Position numbers and translations under genes: made by a program | Part shown: piece by piece, positions 1-42,847 of the stretch | How the letters are laid out: each line of letters starts with the position of its first letter | Position numbering within the stretch: position 1 is the stretch's first letter | Origin: Anas platyrhynchos | Taxonomy: Eukaryota > Chordata > Aves > Anseriformes > Anatidae | Direction: 5' to 3' | Length of the DNA: 64,000 nt | Assembly: GCF_047663525.1 (NCBI RefSeq) | Contig: NC_092621.1 | Span: 8,986,501-9,050,500, forward strand | The notes under the pieces: generated by a model | Seen by the model: only the letters and a program-made list of their open reading frames with translations | What the model was told of the DNA's origin: nothing | Database searches by the model: none

Positions 1-1666
1 TTTGGCGTTGCCACTGGAGCATGTTTTACCAGTGAATTGGATCTAAGGTTTTTCGGATGCAAATAAACTTGTGATTTCTCTGCTGCACTGATTCTGGCCT
101 GGGTGATTCCCTTTTTCCTCGCGGTGTTTCTTGAAGCTCACGGGTTTGCTTTTTGCAACTTTGGTGGAGGAATAAATGACTAGCAAAGAAATTAAACAGT
201 TGTTCAGAGCCCTGAATTTGTATGGCATGCCTTATTTGTGTAAATACCTGGTTATGGGAGGATGGATGGATGGACCTGATGGACCATTCCGAATGTACTG
301 CTGCATTAACACGAAGTGCTAAGTATACCAGCCTGCAGGTGAAGCTCCCAGCTTGTTTACAAAGTCCCTAAAAGCAGGAACAGTGTGTAAGCATGGGCTG
401 AAAGCACTGCATGCCTTCTCAAAAGGCACTGAATGAAGTGTGCAGCCTTGAGTCTTAAGGGAGCACAGCTTCTGAGTGGCCAGCTCTGTCTCCTGCAGTT
501 CCTTTGGGTGCTTCTCTCCTCCACTGGAAGTCTTTGATCATGAGCATGGGTTATCAGGCTCAAGTAGATTGAGGAGCTGCTTTTCCATGACTTGAATCCC
601 TGGTGTCAGAAACAGTTTGGGTTCTTTTTGCTGTTGCATTAATAACAGAGCATCATTCATTTGGGGAATTTGATAGCCAGCTGATTTTAGACCCCTGTTT
701 CACTGTATCCCATGTTCGAGTGCTTCATGTTCTGCCAAAGAGTCTGGAGAAGGGTGTAATTTGAGGAGCTTTCAACCCCTCTTACCACCGTGAGGACAGG
801 TTTTTAGGTAAACCAGTCCATCAGGCTGCATGGGATTTCTCAGGTGTTGTGTCCTAGGAGAAAAATTGATTGGCAATGTACATGTAGAACAAATCTCCTC
901 ACCTCCCCCAGTCCTTCTTGGGGTCCAAAGGACTTTCTGGAAGAAGTGGGCACACTTTCAAGCAATTGATGGCTGAAAAAGTATTAAGAAAGGCCATGTC
1001 CTGAGGGTTTTGGTGAAAAGTGATTTCTTGCAGCTTCTTCTAACTCTGTTTAAGTCTTCCTGTGTTTTAAATGGATTAATTGAAACATGCAGACCTTGGG
1101 CGAAGAAGAATTTCTGTGCTGTCTGGCTGGAGCTTCCCAAAGTGGGTGCTGCTCCCCATTGCTGATTTTTCTCCTGCCAGATATTTTTAAAGAATAATTT
1201 AACAGCCCAAGTTTGATACGAGTGATGTGAAACAGCCCTTTGAGGTGGCTACTTTAAGATTCCTCTTGAAGTAAGAGCAGTTGGCTCCTTTTCAACCCAG
1301 CAAAAAGCTTGCTAAGGGAAAGCACAAAGTTTTACAAAGACAGGTGTTGTTAGCCCTGTGCTGGGGATGGGACAGTGTTGGGTGCTGGTGGAGCACCACG
1401 TGCATGTAGCCAGTGCACCGTGTTGTCTATACACAGCACGTGGAATGCAATGCTCTGAGAGCAGAACAAACAATCCTTATGATGACTATCTCACACCTAC
1501 ACACAGCTGCATAACTTCTGCATTTCATGGATTACTGATCAGGCCACAGGTCTCTGCAGTACGGTAGACACAGTCCCCAATCTTTTCCTTGAAACTTTTT
1601 TCCCCAGATGTAGCAAACTCTGCTTGTGTGTCATGTTCATCACCTCATTCCTGTGCTGTCCCACAG
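1..1666 (+). other. UBAP1: UBAP1 intron (5' part outside window)
   Basis: Intronic DNA with no recognisable exon. The large central UBAP1 exon is not here and must lie to the left of the window. No repeat family was recognised. Confidence 0.6.
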
Positions 1667-5657
<3,991 letters not shown>

Positions 5658-6740
5658 AAACACATTCCTGGGATCTTGGCGTGCCACGGAGCAGGACTAG
5701 CCCCGCCACCTCCGCATCCAATGTGACTTGCTCTCGGCAGGAAGGAGTCCGGCTTTTCACACCCATGGGAGAGTGACTGAGCAAGCCTACCTGCGTGCAT
5801 CACTCCAGCATTTCTCTTTCCACTGGGAGCCAACTTTCTTTCTTAAATTAAATTTTTTAAGTGTCCTTTCCTAAGTTTCCTTTTTTCCAGCTTGGCCACG
5901 GAGAGTTTAAACTGCCCAGCCGCTACTGGAATTGTACATAGGCAGAGACCGGTGTGGTTGCCCCCACTGTTGCACTGGAGTTGGACAGAAGAATTTGAAG
6001 TTGGTTCTGAAACCTAGGATGCTTTGGTTCTTTGAAGCTGCTTTCATGGTGTCTGCTTGTACTGAATTACTTGACTGTGTCACAGTCCAGATTAACTGGT
6101 TAAATTTGACCTTTAGTGCAATGGAATTTTATTTTTTGGTTGAAAGTTAGCCTATAACTTAGTAAAAACACTGGTTCAGAAACTGTCGCTATGCATAAAG
6201 AGAAGCTGTTCCTCTTGTGTTTTTTTAACCCATGCATCCAATACTTCTGCCAGACACGAGCGTCCAATGCTGAGCGGTGCATAAGTTTGCTTGGAGCAGG
6301 TAAGCTGTGAACTCGACCTGGACCTGCCACTTCTGTTGGTTCTTGAAGGAAACCTGAAGGCAGAGAGGTAGGGCTCAGTATTCTTAATCCCCCAGGCTTG
6401 TAGGTTATTTAAGAAAATGTTCTGCTAGAAAATCAATCATCTTTTGTTTTAAATAATACTCGGTGTGATGCAGGAGGTTTCTTTCAAGCACTTTCTTTAA
6501 AACAAATATACTCACTGCATTAGTTCCATTTCCCACACTGCTGTAGAATTACATAATAACATCTAGTACTAGAAATCAGGTTTGGGGTTGTTTTTGATAG
6601 TACCAAGTATTATGTTGTACATTGTTCAAGTTCTAAATACATAAAATATCATCAGTCTTGAGGAATCTTTAGAGTAATTTGCTAAATATTTTGATTCTGC
6701 AGAAGAACAACTAATAAAACCCTCAAATGTAACTCCCAGT
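5658..6740 (+). other. UBAP1: UBAP1 3' UTR
   Basis: Non-coding sequence after the UBAP1 stop, becoming AT-rich towards an AATAAA at 6713-6718. The end is estimated as about 20 bases beyond that signal. No long open frame continues the gene. Confidence 0.7.
6713..6718 (+). terminator. UBAP1: Poly(A) signal of UBAP1
   Basis: First canonical AATAAA after the stop codon, about 1.05 kb downstream. A second AATAAA at 7665-7670 could serve a longer 3' UTR. Confidence 0.6.
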
Positions 6741-8126
6741 GTCGTGGTTCCCATCTCTCATGCTCTTTGGCTTCAGCAGATGAAGAACTTGCTGGATCCC
6801 GCAAGCCCAGGTGCTGCCCGCTCCTTTGGGCACACATGAACATGGTCTGCGTTGGGCAGAGCTACCCGAGGTGTCCAGGCAGGTGGCTGCAGTGGTGGAA
6901 GGTGCTGCTTTTTTTTATTATTACAAAAAAAAAGAAGCCTAGGGATCCAAACTCATGTTAGAGCATGGAGCTGGGAGCATCGGACTTTGGGAGGGGAAAA
7001 CAGCTCGGCTCCTTGCCTTGGGTCAGATTTTTCAGTAGGAGGTTTTATAGTTCATCAGGACCCTGAAGGAGATGGCATCAGCCTGTGTTATGCTATTAAC
7101 TTTGTACAGCCAGAACATCTCCTCTGGGGCCGGTGTTAACTCCTGGAGTTCTGTGAGGAGGACAACAATGTTAATTACATACCTTTATTTAAAACAAAAT
7201 GATGTTGAGGAGGGATGCAGCTGCAAGTATCTTAAGAGATCTGGAGATGAATGATGAGCAGGACCAGGGCAGACTTCCTTGCATTGTATCCTGTAGCACC
7301 AAGCTTCACCAGCTTCCAGTGCTGGGGCTGAGAAAAGCTTGTCCAAGAAGAATGTTCACCAGCTGATGGTCAGCAATTAATGTCTAGTTTGGGCTGCCTC
7401 TGGGGGCTCGGGTTAATCAGGTGCCCAGCTTTCCTTCCCAGGTGGGAAATGTGACAGTGTGAAACAAGGAAATGGAGCTCTGATCAGTCAGAGAAGCTGG
7501 AAAACAACAATAAACCTGCTTTACTGTTACTGCTGTGAGCGTGTGGTTGTGTTGCTTGTTTCTGAGTTAAATATCCATACAGGTTCCTGTCTGGTACTAG
7601 GCAGTCCTGAACAGGCAAGAAGTCTTGCCAGCGAAGAAACAGAACTGCTTTGACCAAACCTCTGAATAAAATCATCTGTTTGGTTAATGTGAGTTAACTT
7701 TTGTTTGGGGATGAGGCTGGGGTTCTCCTAGTTGGTGAGAAGACGACTGTTCCTGGTCAGTCTTGAGACCTGTGCTTTCCCTTGGGTTCTCAAATCAGCA
7801 GACTGACTGACGTACCTAGTAGATGGCACTGGGGTATCTTAGCTTTGCCAGAGGGTGTTCTGCCTCTGTGCTAGCTGAATGCTGAGGTCTGGGTGTCGGG
7901 ATGAGGAGTGTAGAGGCAAAGCAGAAACTGCTGCCTGCTGGGCTCTGCCAGACCCTGCGCACCTGGGAGCTGGAGAGCGAGCTGCTGAAACATGGAACAA
8001 CAGGCTGGGGGCCATGGGCATCATGCAGATTCCCTAGCCTTGCTGATCTTTTAAAATCAAGCATTAATCATTTTGATCACATTTACTTTAGAACAGATTT
8101 TACCAGAGTTCTGTAGTAAATTGAAT
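6741..8126. other. Convergent intergenic stretch between UBAP1 and KIF24
   Basis: No gene was recognised. It holds an alternative + strand AATAAA at 7665-7670. The open frames here show no domain or splice context. Confidence 0.5.
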
Positions 8127-8132
8127 TTTATT
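8127..8132 (-). terminator. KIF24: Candidate poly(A) signal of KIF24
   Basis: The - strand reads AATAAA here; others are at 8240-8245 and 8611-8616. No canonical signal was found between these and the KIF24 stop at 10958, so either the 3' UTR is about 2.3-2.8 kb or a variant signal is used nearer the stop (a - strand AGTAAA lies near 10796). A + strand AATAAA at 8154-8159 sits only 22 bases away. Confidence 0.35.
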
Positions 8133-10587
8133 TTAAATAATATAGACTATTCAAATAAAACATCAAGCTTGTACCATGAACATTAATAGTCTTTGTTGCA
8201 CTTGCATACAAAAGTGAATGAATCCATTTTACTCCCGTATTTATTAGATTATACAGGGCCAGTCCCTCAAAAATCTTCTGAAAAGACCGCTGTAGCAACA
8301 ACACAAACAAAATTCACATACATTCTCCACGTTGAAAAGAAAACCATTTGTTTCAGGTGTCAGTGCAAGCAGCTGGGAGGGGATGACACTTTCAAACACT
8401 GTTAGCACACCTTCACACGAGTTACAGCAGCATCTAGGTAATCACCCGAAGAGTGGAGAGAAAAACACGACCCCTTGCAGTAACAGCGCTGGTCGTTTCC
8501 GATGCAGGCTGCGAGCCCAGCTTTGGTATCTCCTGGGCATGCAGCAGTTCACCGGCGTCAGTAGCCCTGTTACTGCCAAGGGTAGGTGAATTTTCACAAT
8601 CAGAGCTGCTTTTATTTTAGTAGAGCCTCGCATGCAGCAGGGTACACACTGTTCTGGGAACAGGTTGATGATAAAATCTTGTATCAAACAAGGTACAACC
8701 TCATGGGTTACCTGGGTGGCTCCCATTTAAAAGAAGACTTCTTGTTTCACATTTTTTTTTTTTTTGGTGTTCCTAGCCATTCTGTGAGGGAGCAAGCAGT
8801 TCCTGCTCCGGGGACTTGTACTGGGGCTCAGATTTGCCAGGCTTGCTCATGTTTTTTAGGGCAGACCAACAGGAACTGCACTTCAGTTTGTTAGCTGGTT
8901 TAACTCAGATTTCATCTGCTGATGGAAATTTTTGGTCATTCATCTGTCTTGTTACAGCTCCTCTGAAAGCACCGAGGTTAGGACACGGCATTATGGTGCT
9001 GTGTGAACGGCTCTCCGTGGTGCTGCTTTAGGGATGACCAGCTTAGGTAAGAGATGGGGAAAGACTGAATGTACTTCTGCCGAGCTCCTCTTTAAATCCT
9101 CTGCTGGGTTAAATTACAATCGCTCCCCTGTCCCAAATGTCAAAGTACACGGAGGGAAAGTTTTCCCTGTCTTTCCACCCAGCTAGCACTGCGCTGCTGG
9201 CACCACCTCTCACTTTCTCATGACCCGTGTGCACATCCTGCGGTCCCACCTTTTCCCCAGCTCCAAGCTAACTCAGGAAAGTGCTCAGCAGCTCTGTGAT
9301 TGTTCTGTGTGCTCTCTGAGCAAGGGCTATGGGAACTACTGCAAGTGCTCACATCTAGTTTTGCTTTCAGAAGGCAGGAGGACTAACCAGCTGCCATGTG
9401 TTCTCCTCACCTTGTGCAGGGGAAAGCTGTCCCTGTCTCCAGGAGGATGAGGCACTGAGGCTGAAGAGCCTTGCTCCTGAATGCCTCATTTCTCTAAGCA
9501 AATGAAGCTTCTTAAAATGGAACTGGGAGGCCTTGCTTCAGGCGTGCCTTGCTGGTGGCCTGGAACCATCTCAAGGTCCCTAAACTCAGATGCTGGTTAC
9601 ATCTCGGGAGCAAGAGGGACTAAATACCCTCCCTCAAGGATCAGAGCCCTGATATAGGACTTTCTTCCTCAGTTACAGCTGTCACTCCTTCCCTTGCACT
9701 CCTGTTCCCCAGGGCTATGCTGCGTGACGTTCCTTGCATCCAAAAATCAACCCAGAGAGCTGTGTAACTGCGACCGCTGTGCTGCTGCTGCCAAACCTGG
9801 CTCGTGGGGGGTAGCTGTAGAAGCAGGCGGTGCAATTTGCAGCTGGTCAGACAAAGCATTCCATTACCCTTAGCATTTGTGGCTATTGAACTACAACAGC
9901 CATTACCAAGGAAACGCTGAGATGGCTGAGTATGTCGTGGCAGCCCTAATTTTGGAGTGGGAGCACTTGCAGAGTGTTGTTTTAGCTGAGCATGTTTCAT
10001 GGTCTGTTGTGGCTTCAGCAAGTGGGCTTATTCTGTGGTTCAGCAGCATGCAGCAGCAGAGATCTGGCATGGTTCCAGCTTTGTTCTGTAGTTCTGGTCT
10101 CAACTACCAGGTTGGTATAATGGCACTGTCAGCTTCTTAACTCCCACTGCCTATAACTGCACCCTTCTGATGTGACAAATCAGTTAACGCAGACCACGGC
10201 CACTCTGCAGCTAAGCAGAGCTCAGACATGGCTTGCAGAAGGAGAGCTTTTGTCTTCTTTCTCTTGGCACCAGTGAAAACAATGTGCTCATTAACACGCT
10301 AGATGAACCTGTGGTACAAAGTCCCTTGTACATAAGCCTCCTACTCAGCCGCTTGTTACTTGTGACTTCAGTGATCTCTTTCAGCAGGTCTGAGTGTTAG
10401 TCCCACGCAAAGAACAAATGCTCCAGTGGCCTTCCTTCTGAAAGCCCAGAACTTCATATCCTGCTTTGATTTTCATTTACTTTTGGTCTAGTTAGTGTAC
10501 TTAAGCTGTTTCTTCACTTCTGTTTGCAAACACTTTTCTGGATTGCTTTTGAACATTTTTGTCCAAACCTGAGTCTGGCTTCAAAGT

Positions 10588-10611
10588 GTTTTGTTTTGTT
10601 TTGTTTTTTTT
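10588..10611 (+). repeat. (GTTTT)n microsatellite
   Basis: Short GTTTT repeat running into a T tract, in the KIF24 3' flank. Confidence 0.8.
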
Positions 10612-10957
10612 CCCCTCATTTTCTTAGCAGCACAGAAGTGCCTCTAACATGTGAAAAGCTGCTGTGAGTACTGTGGACAGGACTGCCTGCCTCTTGGTGA
10701 GATATTTAAGCACTGCTGAGTTGTTATTCTTAAGAAAGTGTCTTATTGGTATTAAGGAAATACAAATCTCACGTTGCCAAGTAATCGTCTCTTATTTACT
10801 CAGAATTCTCTCCATCGTTAGCTAAAATATGCACTAATCACAAACCATCAAACCAAAAGCTAGCCCCTTCCCACCCACGCTCTGCAGCACCCAGTGTGGT
10901 GAAACACTAGCTGGCTGTTTCCAAAACTGTTCTTGTGCGTGTGTAAGCACAGCAGGT

Positions 10958-36146
<25,189 letters not shown>

Positions 36147-37499
36147 CTTCAAGCTAACGTCTACAAGAAATCAAACAAGACAAATATTTGAGTTATATGA
36201 AACATCCCAGGAGACCAAGATACTAATGAAGAAACCACACTTATCCCCAGATGCCATCACCTGCAGTTAGGTTAGAAGATTGTTACAATACACTGGAATG
36301 CTAAACAATATAGAATATAGTAATAATAAAGATAAACTAAATATGAAGCAAATATTTTACCTATGAAACTGTTTTAAAATCATACATGATAGGAAATAAT
36401 GGGTAAGAAACACATGCTGCAGTGTTACTTACTGCTGCAGAGCTCCTACATGCCTGATATCTACTCAATGAATGCCGCAGCTACTGAAACCCAGTCCTCA
36501 AGCTCACAGAATGCAAAATGCCTAATTTTAGATACCCAATTTAATATCAGAGCACGTGGTCTAATGTGGTTCAGCTACCCCTGGTTAACTAACCAAAGGA
36601 GAAGAAACTGCATTTGTCATCACCTCATTGTGAAAAATTAGGATTGTTCGTCTTATAGATGAACTATTGTAAAGTTGTAGTTTTCTTGTGTAACTGTCTT
36701 TTGTGTTTCATGAATCTTGTGAGTATTTCTAGGTGTTCTTGAACATTAGCTGGAACATTATGTGTAATCTGAAACACAGAATTTCTCTAAATCTATATAT
36801 GCTACTGGAACGCCATACTTGCATTCTTGGGAAACCCAAAAAAGCAACATGCATCACTGAAAGGTATGCTAAAAAACCCTCAGCTTCTTAACTCATGTCT
36901 CCCAAGCAATACATTGTGCAGCTGTCTCTATCCAGATGGATTAATATCTGCAGATATTTTTACTTGTTCCATAAAACAGGAAAAGGATAGCCCCTCAAGT
37001 ATCCGTTGCCCACTGCCTTCTTATGTCTTTGTTTAAAAAAGAAAGTTACAATAAAACCAATTTGTTTAAGACTAAATATTTTTCCCTTTAATTCAAGGGA
37101 ACTTCTTTGGAAAGATTTACAAGCATTTCTACAATAACATTATAAAAGAAAATATGGTCACTAAATATCATCTCTGTATTAGTAAACACATTAAGTTACA
37201 ATGACAACAACAAAGGAAAAAACATTCTATTAAAGTGCTGATTGTGTAGGATATTAGAGGGGCCAACAGGTACAGTAGGGGACGTCTAAAGCAACTTGGA
37301 AGTTACAGTCTAAGATGTGGAGAGTAGTTAGCCATAATGAAATTATGTGATTCAGCAGTAACAAGCTGCAAGGCAAAGCCAGCAGTGTGTAAGCAGACTT
37401 ATTTAGTATGTGAAAAACAAAATTGTGTTTTTGCAATAGAAGGTGTTCCTGTGGTGGAAAATTCCACTAACCTTGCATATCAAAAGTGATGGTCTAAAC

Positions 37500-37582
37500 T
37501 TTTGGGTAGACCTGTGCGGTGCCAGGAGTTGGACTTGATGATCCTTAAAGGTCCCTTCCAACTCAGGATATTCTATGATTGT
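37500..37582 (+). mobile_element. CR1 3'-tail fragment
   Basis: It contains gttggacttgatgatcctta, ggtcccttccaactcaggat and attctatgatt, the CR1 3' end. Confidence 0.7.
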
Positions 37583-40500
37583 GCAGCATAGCAGTGCTGA
37601 GTATATTAAGCAGATAAGGGGAAGGTCCCACTGTCCCAAAATAAGGAGGATAGCTAAGGAAAACAGGAGGAGCAGTACAAAATCAGTAAAAACAAAAATC
37701 ACATGAGCCCTCCAGTCACGACAGAAGAAGGAAAAAAAAAAAGGAGAAATTAACGGGTGGTCAAATTAAATTGTACCTATGTGGTATGGAAAGGCATTGA
37801 GACATTTATGAACCTGTAGTACTCAGCCAACAAGGAAACGGGAGAAATCAGGTGTTGTGTAATAGGGAATATAAGGTTATGATAAACTGCTACTGTGCAC
37901 TCCTGCTTGCAGGACGCCCACCATTGCAATCATGAATAAAATAGCTTCACAGAAGACCGAGTCTGAAGAAAATTATTGAGATTTTTCTCACAAATGCATA
38001 AGTGATGTGACTCTCAATCTTGAAGTAAAGCCAAGCCACTGTTGAGATTATTAGATCCTGGGAGGTAAAAATCAAAATTGACAGAGGCTAGCAGAGTCTG
38101 TACTGATTCTTGGGTTTAACTTCAACACATGTAACAGATAAACTCCACAGGAACTTCAGACTTCATTTCAGGGAGAGTTACGTTTTTGAAAAATGCCTGT
38201 CTTACATAAGGTAGTTCCAAATATAAAACCAGAGCAGTTCCTGTCTGTATGTATGCACTGCCATGGCAAAGCTCTTTTATTTGATGAAAGGAGAGGCTGA
38301 AACACAAATCTGAGACAGCAATTTCGCTGTTAAACATGAAAACAATCCATCAGGTTTGCCTATTCACATTCTTGTATCTTAGATTATACTTACTTCTTTA
38401 TATATGCTTATGTTAAATACAAACAGATTGGCCAAAAATTAGTGCAAGAACTACTTTTGTGTTAACGTCTATTTGAACGATAATGTTGGGCACAGTTTTG
38501 AGGAGGAAAAAAAGGAAAAAAAATGGAAACGCTTCCCAAAAAAGAGTAACAGATGCAGAGAGAGAATTAAGAATTTCAAACTCAAGGTTCTAACTAAAAA
38601 TTAAACAAAATATATTTAAGCAGTTAGAAATAACCGTGCAGCCAGATTTCCATTATCTGAAGTAACGAGGGACTAAGACTTTCAAAATAAGGAAAATCCA
38701 ATTAATATAGGTACTGCAGAACATACAAGAAGGTTAATTCTGAGACATGTAAGCAGCTCAGTACGTCTTATTGATGGTCCTAAAAGTTATATAACTGCTT
38801 TGCTTCCCCACATATAATAAATCCTGCTGGATCTAGGTGGTTCCAGGACATAACTCTGGTATCTCTCCATCCATAGAACAGCTATTACACAACGCAGGAA
38901 AACTCAACATTAACTAATATTAACTATGGAAAAAAAATAAGCCAAGGTCATGGCTCTAGCATCTTGGATCATTTCAAAACTCAAGGGTAGACTATTTTTA
39001 GAAAATTTGGTCTGGTTCACACAAGAAAGAATTCAGGGGAATTACAGTTGTCAGAACAGATGATCACAATGAAACCTTTTTGGCCTTTTAATCATCAGTC
39101 CTCTGAAAAAATGAGGAGCCTGTCTCCCCATAAAAAGAATACCCTAATTTGTCCAACATTGTAGATTGTGTCCAAAGACAGTGTTTCTAAAACTGACACA
39201 TAGTTTTTCACAGTAACTTTGTAAAGAAGTAAGGGAGTATGGGTATGTTTCCAATAATCCTAAATTGTTAATAATAATGCCATCTTCTGGCAAAAAGAGA
39301 GAAGACCTTTGTTTTTCTACAGTGAGTAACAGCCAGCATTCTTCCAGCTAGTGTCAGGATCTAACTTAATTTGTACACGTGAGACAATGCTGTTTTTTGG
39401 TGCAGAAAAACAGAACATTCTTCAATGTGGTAGTTTAATATTAAAGCGTGTCCAAGTCCTGAAGCTCTGTGTCACTTCTCTGAAAACTGGACTACATGTA
39501 TGACAAAAGCCTAAAACTTCTTAAAATAGTTGGAAGTGACAACTGTTTTGAGAAAGAAGCGAGTCTGGAAGCATAATTCTCTGCGACCAGTCAGCCCACC
39601 ATCTTTGTGCGGCAAACCTGAGGCCTCTACAACTTACTTCTTTTGCAAAGAAGTTTTAGATAAATCTTGAAAGTCTGTAAGATGATGGTAATAGGTGATT
39701 AGTTATTGTAATGATGTGCTAGAATTTTATATAAAGGAACCAACTCAAAGCACAGAATAAGGTCACACCTTGCCATCAGAGAACTGTTTCCATATTCTAA
39801 GGTTTTTAAAGGCTACAAAGATGAGGAAAATGTCAAGTATAAATAGTGGAAACCAATGATGACATTTTACGTATTGTGAAGGAAATCAATGTACTACAAA
39901 ATTTTATTCCAGGATCTGATCCACAATTTTAAAATGCTTCTAATTATTAATCAGCTTTTACACAGATCTTTTCATTCTCAAAACACTTTTCTAACTGGAG
40001 AAAAGGCTGGCCTTCAGATACTCACTCAGCGAGTGTCAGTCACTCTGCATAATATAAATCTTGTAAAATCCCTACATAAACTATAATAAGAATGAAGCAG
40101 CGTTAGGCCACAATATCTGGATCCTCACTAAACTCTGATATATTAAAGATCTCAGTGCACTGTTCACTTGAGTAACACTCACATGCCCTGTTATCCCACT
40201 CTGACTCACTCATATTTACCTGACAATTTTAGTTGACTTCCTCTGGTACCCCTTATCGCCACCTCTGAGACATGGCACTACTATCATGATATCCTGATTT
40301 TAAACTAGGGAAATCAAGCCATGAAGAAGTGAAGAAACCTTATGTGTAACCTTATGTAACCACTCCTAGCCTTACAAATGTAAATTAATGCATCTATACA
40401 TTTAATTCTGTAACTTCACGTAATTATTCTAAACCATAAGCCGCAGTCTGATCATTAAATATTCTTATTAGACATAATTCTCATGGATATCTGCTAAAAG

Positions 40501-41487
40501 TAATAATTGTTAATCAGTACACAACACTTAAACACCTTGTTTTCCTGCCTATCACTTTGTATTGTGTACATCATTCCAGTTTACAAACAGCATATAAAAA
40601 AACAGATGTTAAGAACTTTGAAAGATCTGTAAAAACATCTAGAAGGTAGGTATGTTTCCTCTTCCAACCACAACTACACCAGGTTACTTTCTCATTACTT
40701 TTAAGCACATTACCCCAAACACGTCTTCAGGTGCTGTGCCAAGGTGTTTGTTGTTTTTTGAGGTACAGAGCAGAAGACCAGAAGAAAGCCAATTTTTACT
40801 GGCAAACCTACAACAGAGAAAAGGGAGACTTATTAACTCATGTTACTAGTCATACTCTGTTATTTTTTATTCATCTGAACTTGAAGCTCTTTTGTATCTG
40901 TTATCCAAAGTGAAATCTGATTAATCCCTCCAGAAACAAATGTCTAATTTGCTTTTCCCGGGAACCACATCGAATGCTTTAATCATTCTGATCCCACCCC
41001 TTGGATACTAAGGCATTCCTGTGAAGAAATCATGGTCATGGTGTGGTTGCACTTCTATAAGCACAAGCTCCACAGTAAGAGATAATCTCTACTGCAAAAC
41101 AAGTTTGTAATTCTAGTTTAATGAAGTAGATAGGGAGCTATGAAGGTCCAATTCAAATATTTACAGATCACTGCCACAGATGCATTCATCAGATTGCAGG
41201 ATTATGCTATGGAAGCCCTTGAACACATACACAAAGAGATAATAAATGTTCTGACGTGAGTTGGAACAAGTGTTGTAGCAGTCTGTTTTGAAAATATGAG
41301 GAAGAAACATGAAAAATACCCATAGAAAACCATCTATAGTTTCCATATAATAAAAGTAGAAAGGAAAGAACACGTTCATTCTTAACTGACAGTTCTTCTA
41401 CAGTTGGACCATGATGCAGGTCTTCTCCCTGCACTAACACTTTTTTCTTTGCTCCGGACATACCCCAGTTGCTTACTGTAAATATGA

Positions 41488-41935
41488 TTACAGAATCACA
41501 AAATACAAGGGATTGGAAGGGACCTTAAAAGATCATCTAGTCCAATCCCCTTACTGGAGCAGGAGTACTTAAACAGGAGTACCTGTCACACAAGAACACT
41601 TCCAGGAGGGTTTTGAATGTCTTCAGAGAAGGAGACTTCACAACCCCTCTGGGCAGCCTGTTTCTAGTGCTCTGTCACTCTCACTGTAAAAAAAGTTTTG
41701 TCTCATATTTAAGAGGAACCTCCTATGTTTCAGCTTGCACACATTGCCCCTTGTCCTGTCATTGGATGTCACTGAGAAGATCCTGGCTCCGTCCTCCTGA
41801 CACTCACCCTTTACATATTTATAAACATCAATAAGGTCACCCCTCAGTCTCTTCCTCTCCAAGCTAAAGAGACCCAGCTCCCTCAGCCTTTCCTTGTAAG
41901 AGAGCTGCTCCACTCCCTTCATCATCCTCATGATG
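41488..41935 (-). mobile_element. CR1 LINE 3' fragment, antisense
   Basis: The - strand still reads the end of CR1 ORF2 ([34 protein letters not shown]). The 3' tail lies at the left end. It lies inside the KIF24 5' intron in the same orientation as KIF24. Confidence 0.8.
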
Positions 41936-42084
41936 AAGACTGGAAAGTGACAGGTGCTGTTGCTCCCAACGTTCCGTAAGCAGAATGAGAACCGTTATCA
42001 GTGTGCACAGAGTGACGGCGGGCAGACTGTGTGGCCTGGGCAGGGCTGAGCGTGGGGCAGCATGCCTGGCTGCCTGGCACTCAC

Positions 42085-42156
42085 CTCCTTGTGAACACAG
42101 CCCTCCTGTCCAGGCGTACAACGTTCTTCTGCCCTTGCTTCCCTGTTGATCTCCTC
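42085..42156 (-). other. KIF24: Candidate internal 5' UTR exon of KIF24
   Basis: A 72-nt block on the - strand bounded by a good acceptor (gtgctttctgggtcag) and a strong donor (GGAG/gtgagt). It lies between the CpG island and the first coding exon. No in-frame stop interrupts the frame through it into the KIF24 ATG, so an N-terminal extension is formally possible, but the family starts at MAS. It is inferred to be a non-coding leader exon from position and splice sites only. Confidence 0.45.
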
Positions 42157-42841
42157 CTGACCCAGAAAGCACAGAAAGGTGAACATTGCACAAAGCGGAT
42201 TAATTTCAACGACATTTGAAACAGACTTAAAAAACGACAACTGAACGGACTGCTCGCGTTCTGACAGCGCACAGGGGCTGCCACACACCCCACACCAAAC
42301 ATAGGCCGGGGGGCTCAGCCAGGAGTGGCTCCATCCTGCAGCTGACCCCGACAACTGCTCCCAGCAGCAGCTGCAGGGGAAGCCTCCGGAGCTCGGCCAC
42401 GCGCCCCCGAAGCCCGCCGGCAGCTATAAATGGGCGCCGATTATTCGAAAATTGCGCCCGAGCCTCCCTGGCCGGCAGGGTTTTTAGCAGCTGGCTCCCA
42501 GCGTTTATTTTATAATTAGAGCCCGACGAGCAGCCGCGTGCCGGGGGTACCGCCGCAGGGCTCGGAGGGGCCGCGTCAGCCCCGCAGCTCGGCCCCGGGT
42601 CAACTTTTACCGTTTTCTGCCCAGTTTCGCCCCAAAAGAAGCCTCCGCGCCTGATCACGCGTTCAGCCCAGATAAAAGCCGGCCGGGGCCGTGCTGCCCG
42701 CTGTCCGCCCGCTCCCTGCAGCGCCGAGACGGGACGGGCCGGGCCCCGCCACCGCCGGTGCCCCCCGGTCCCCTCAGCGGGCGCGGAGGCTCCGTGAGCG
42801 GCGCCCAGGCCGCGTCTCCATGGCAACAACGCCTCGCCCGC

Positions 42842-42847
42842 TTCAAA
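42842..42847 (-). promoter_or_regulatory. CHR-like element (TTTGAA) with CDE-like GCGCC, KIF24 side
   Basis: Read on the KIF24 strand the sequence is GCGCC-ACCG-TTTGAA. That is a CHR core with a CDE-like GC box four bases upstream, the layout of genes repressed in G1 by DREAM/MuvB. A second TTTGAA lies at 42942-42947 next to the reverse CCAAT. Cell-cycle control of KIF24 is expected; binding is inferred from motif and spacing only. Confidence 0.35.

Larger units (their letters stand above)
36161..42084 (-). other. KIF24: KIF24 5' intron
   Basis: About 5.9 kb of AT-rich sequence between the first coding exon and the candidate 5' UTR exon. It contains a short CR1 tail at about 37500-37582 and a larger antisense CR1 fragment at 41488-41935. 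No coding exon was recognised. Confidence 0.5.

Noticed and set aside
41638-41931. 97-codon - strand frame as a host gene
   Set aside because: It is the C-terminal end of CR1 ORF2.
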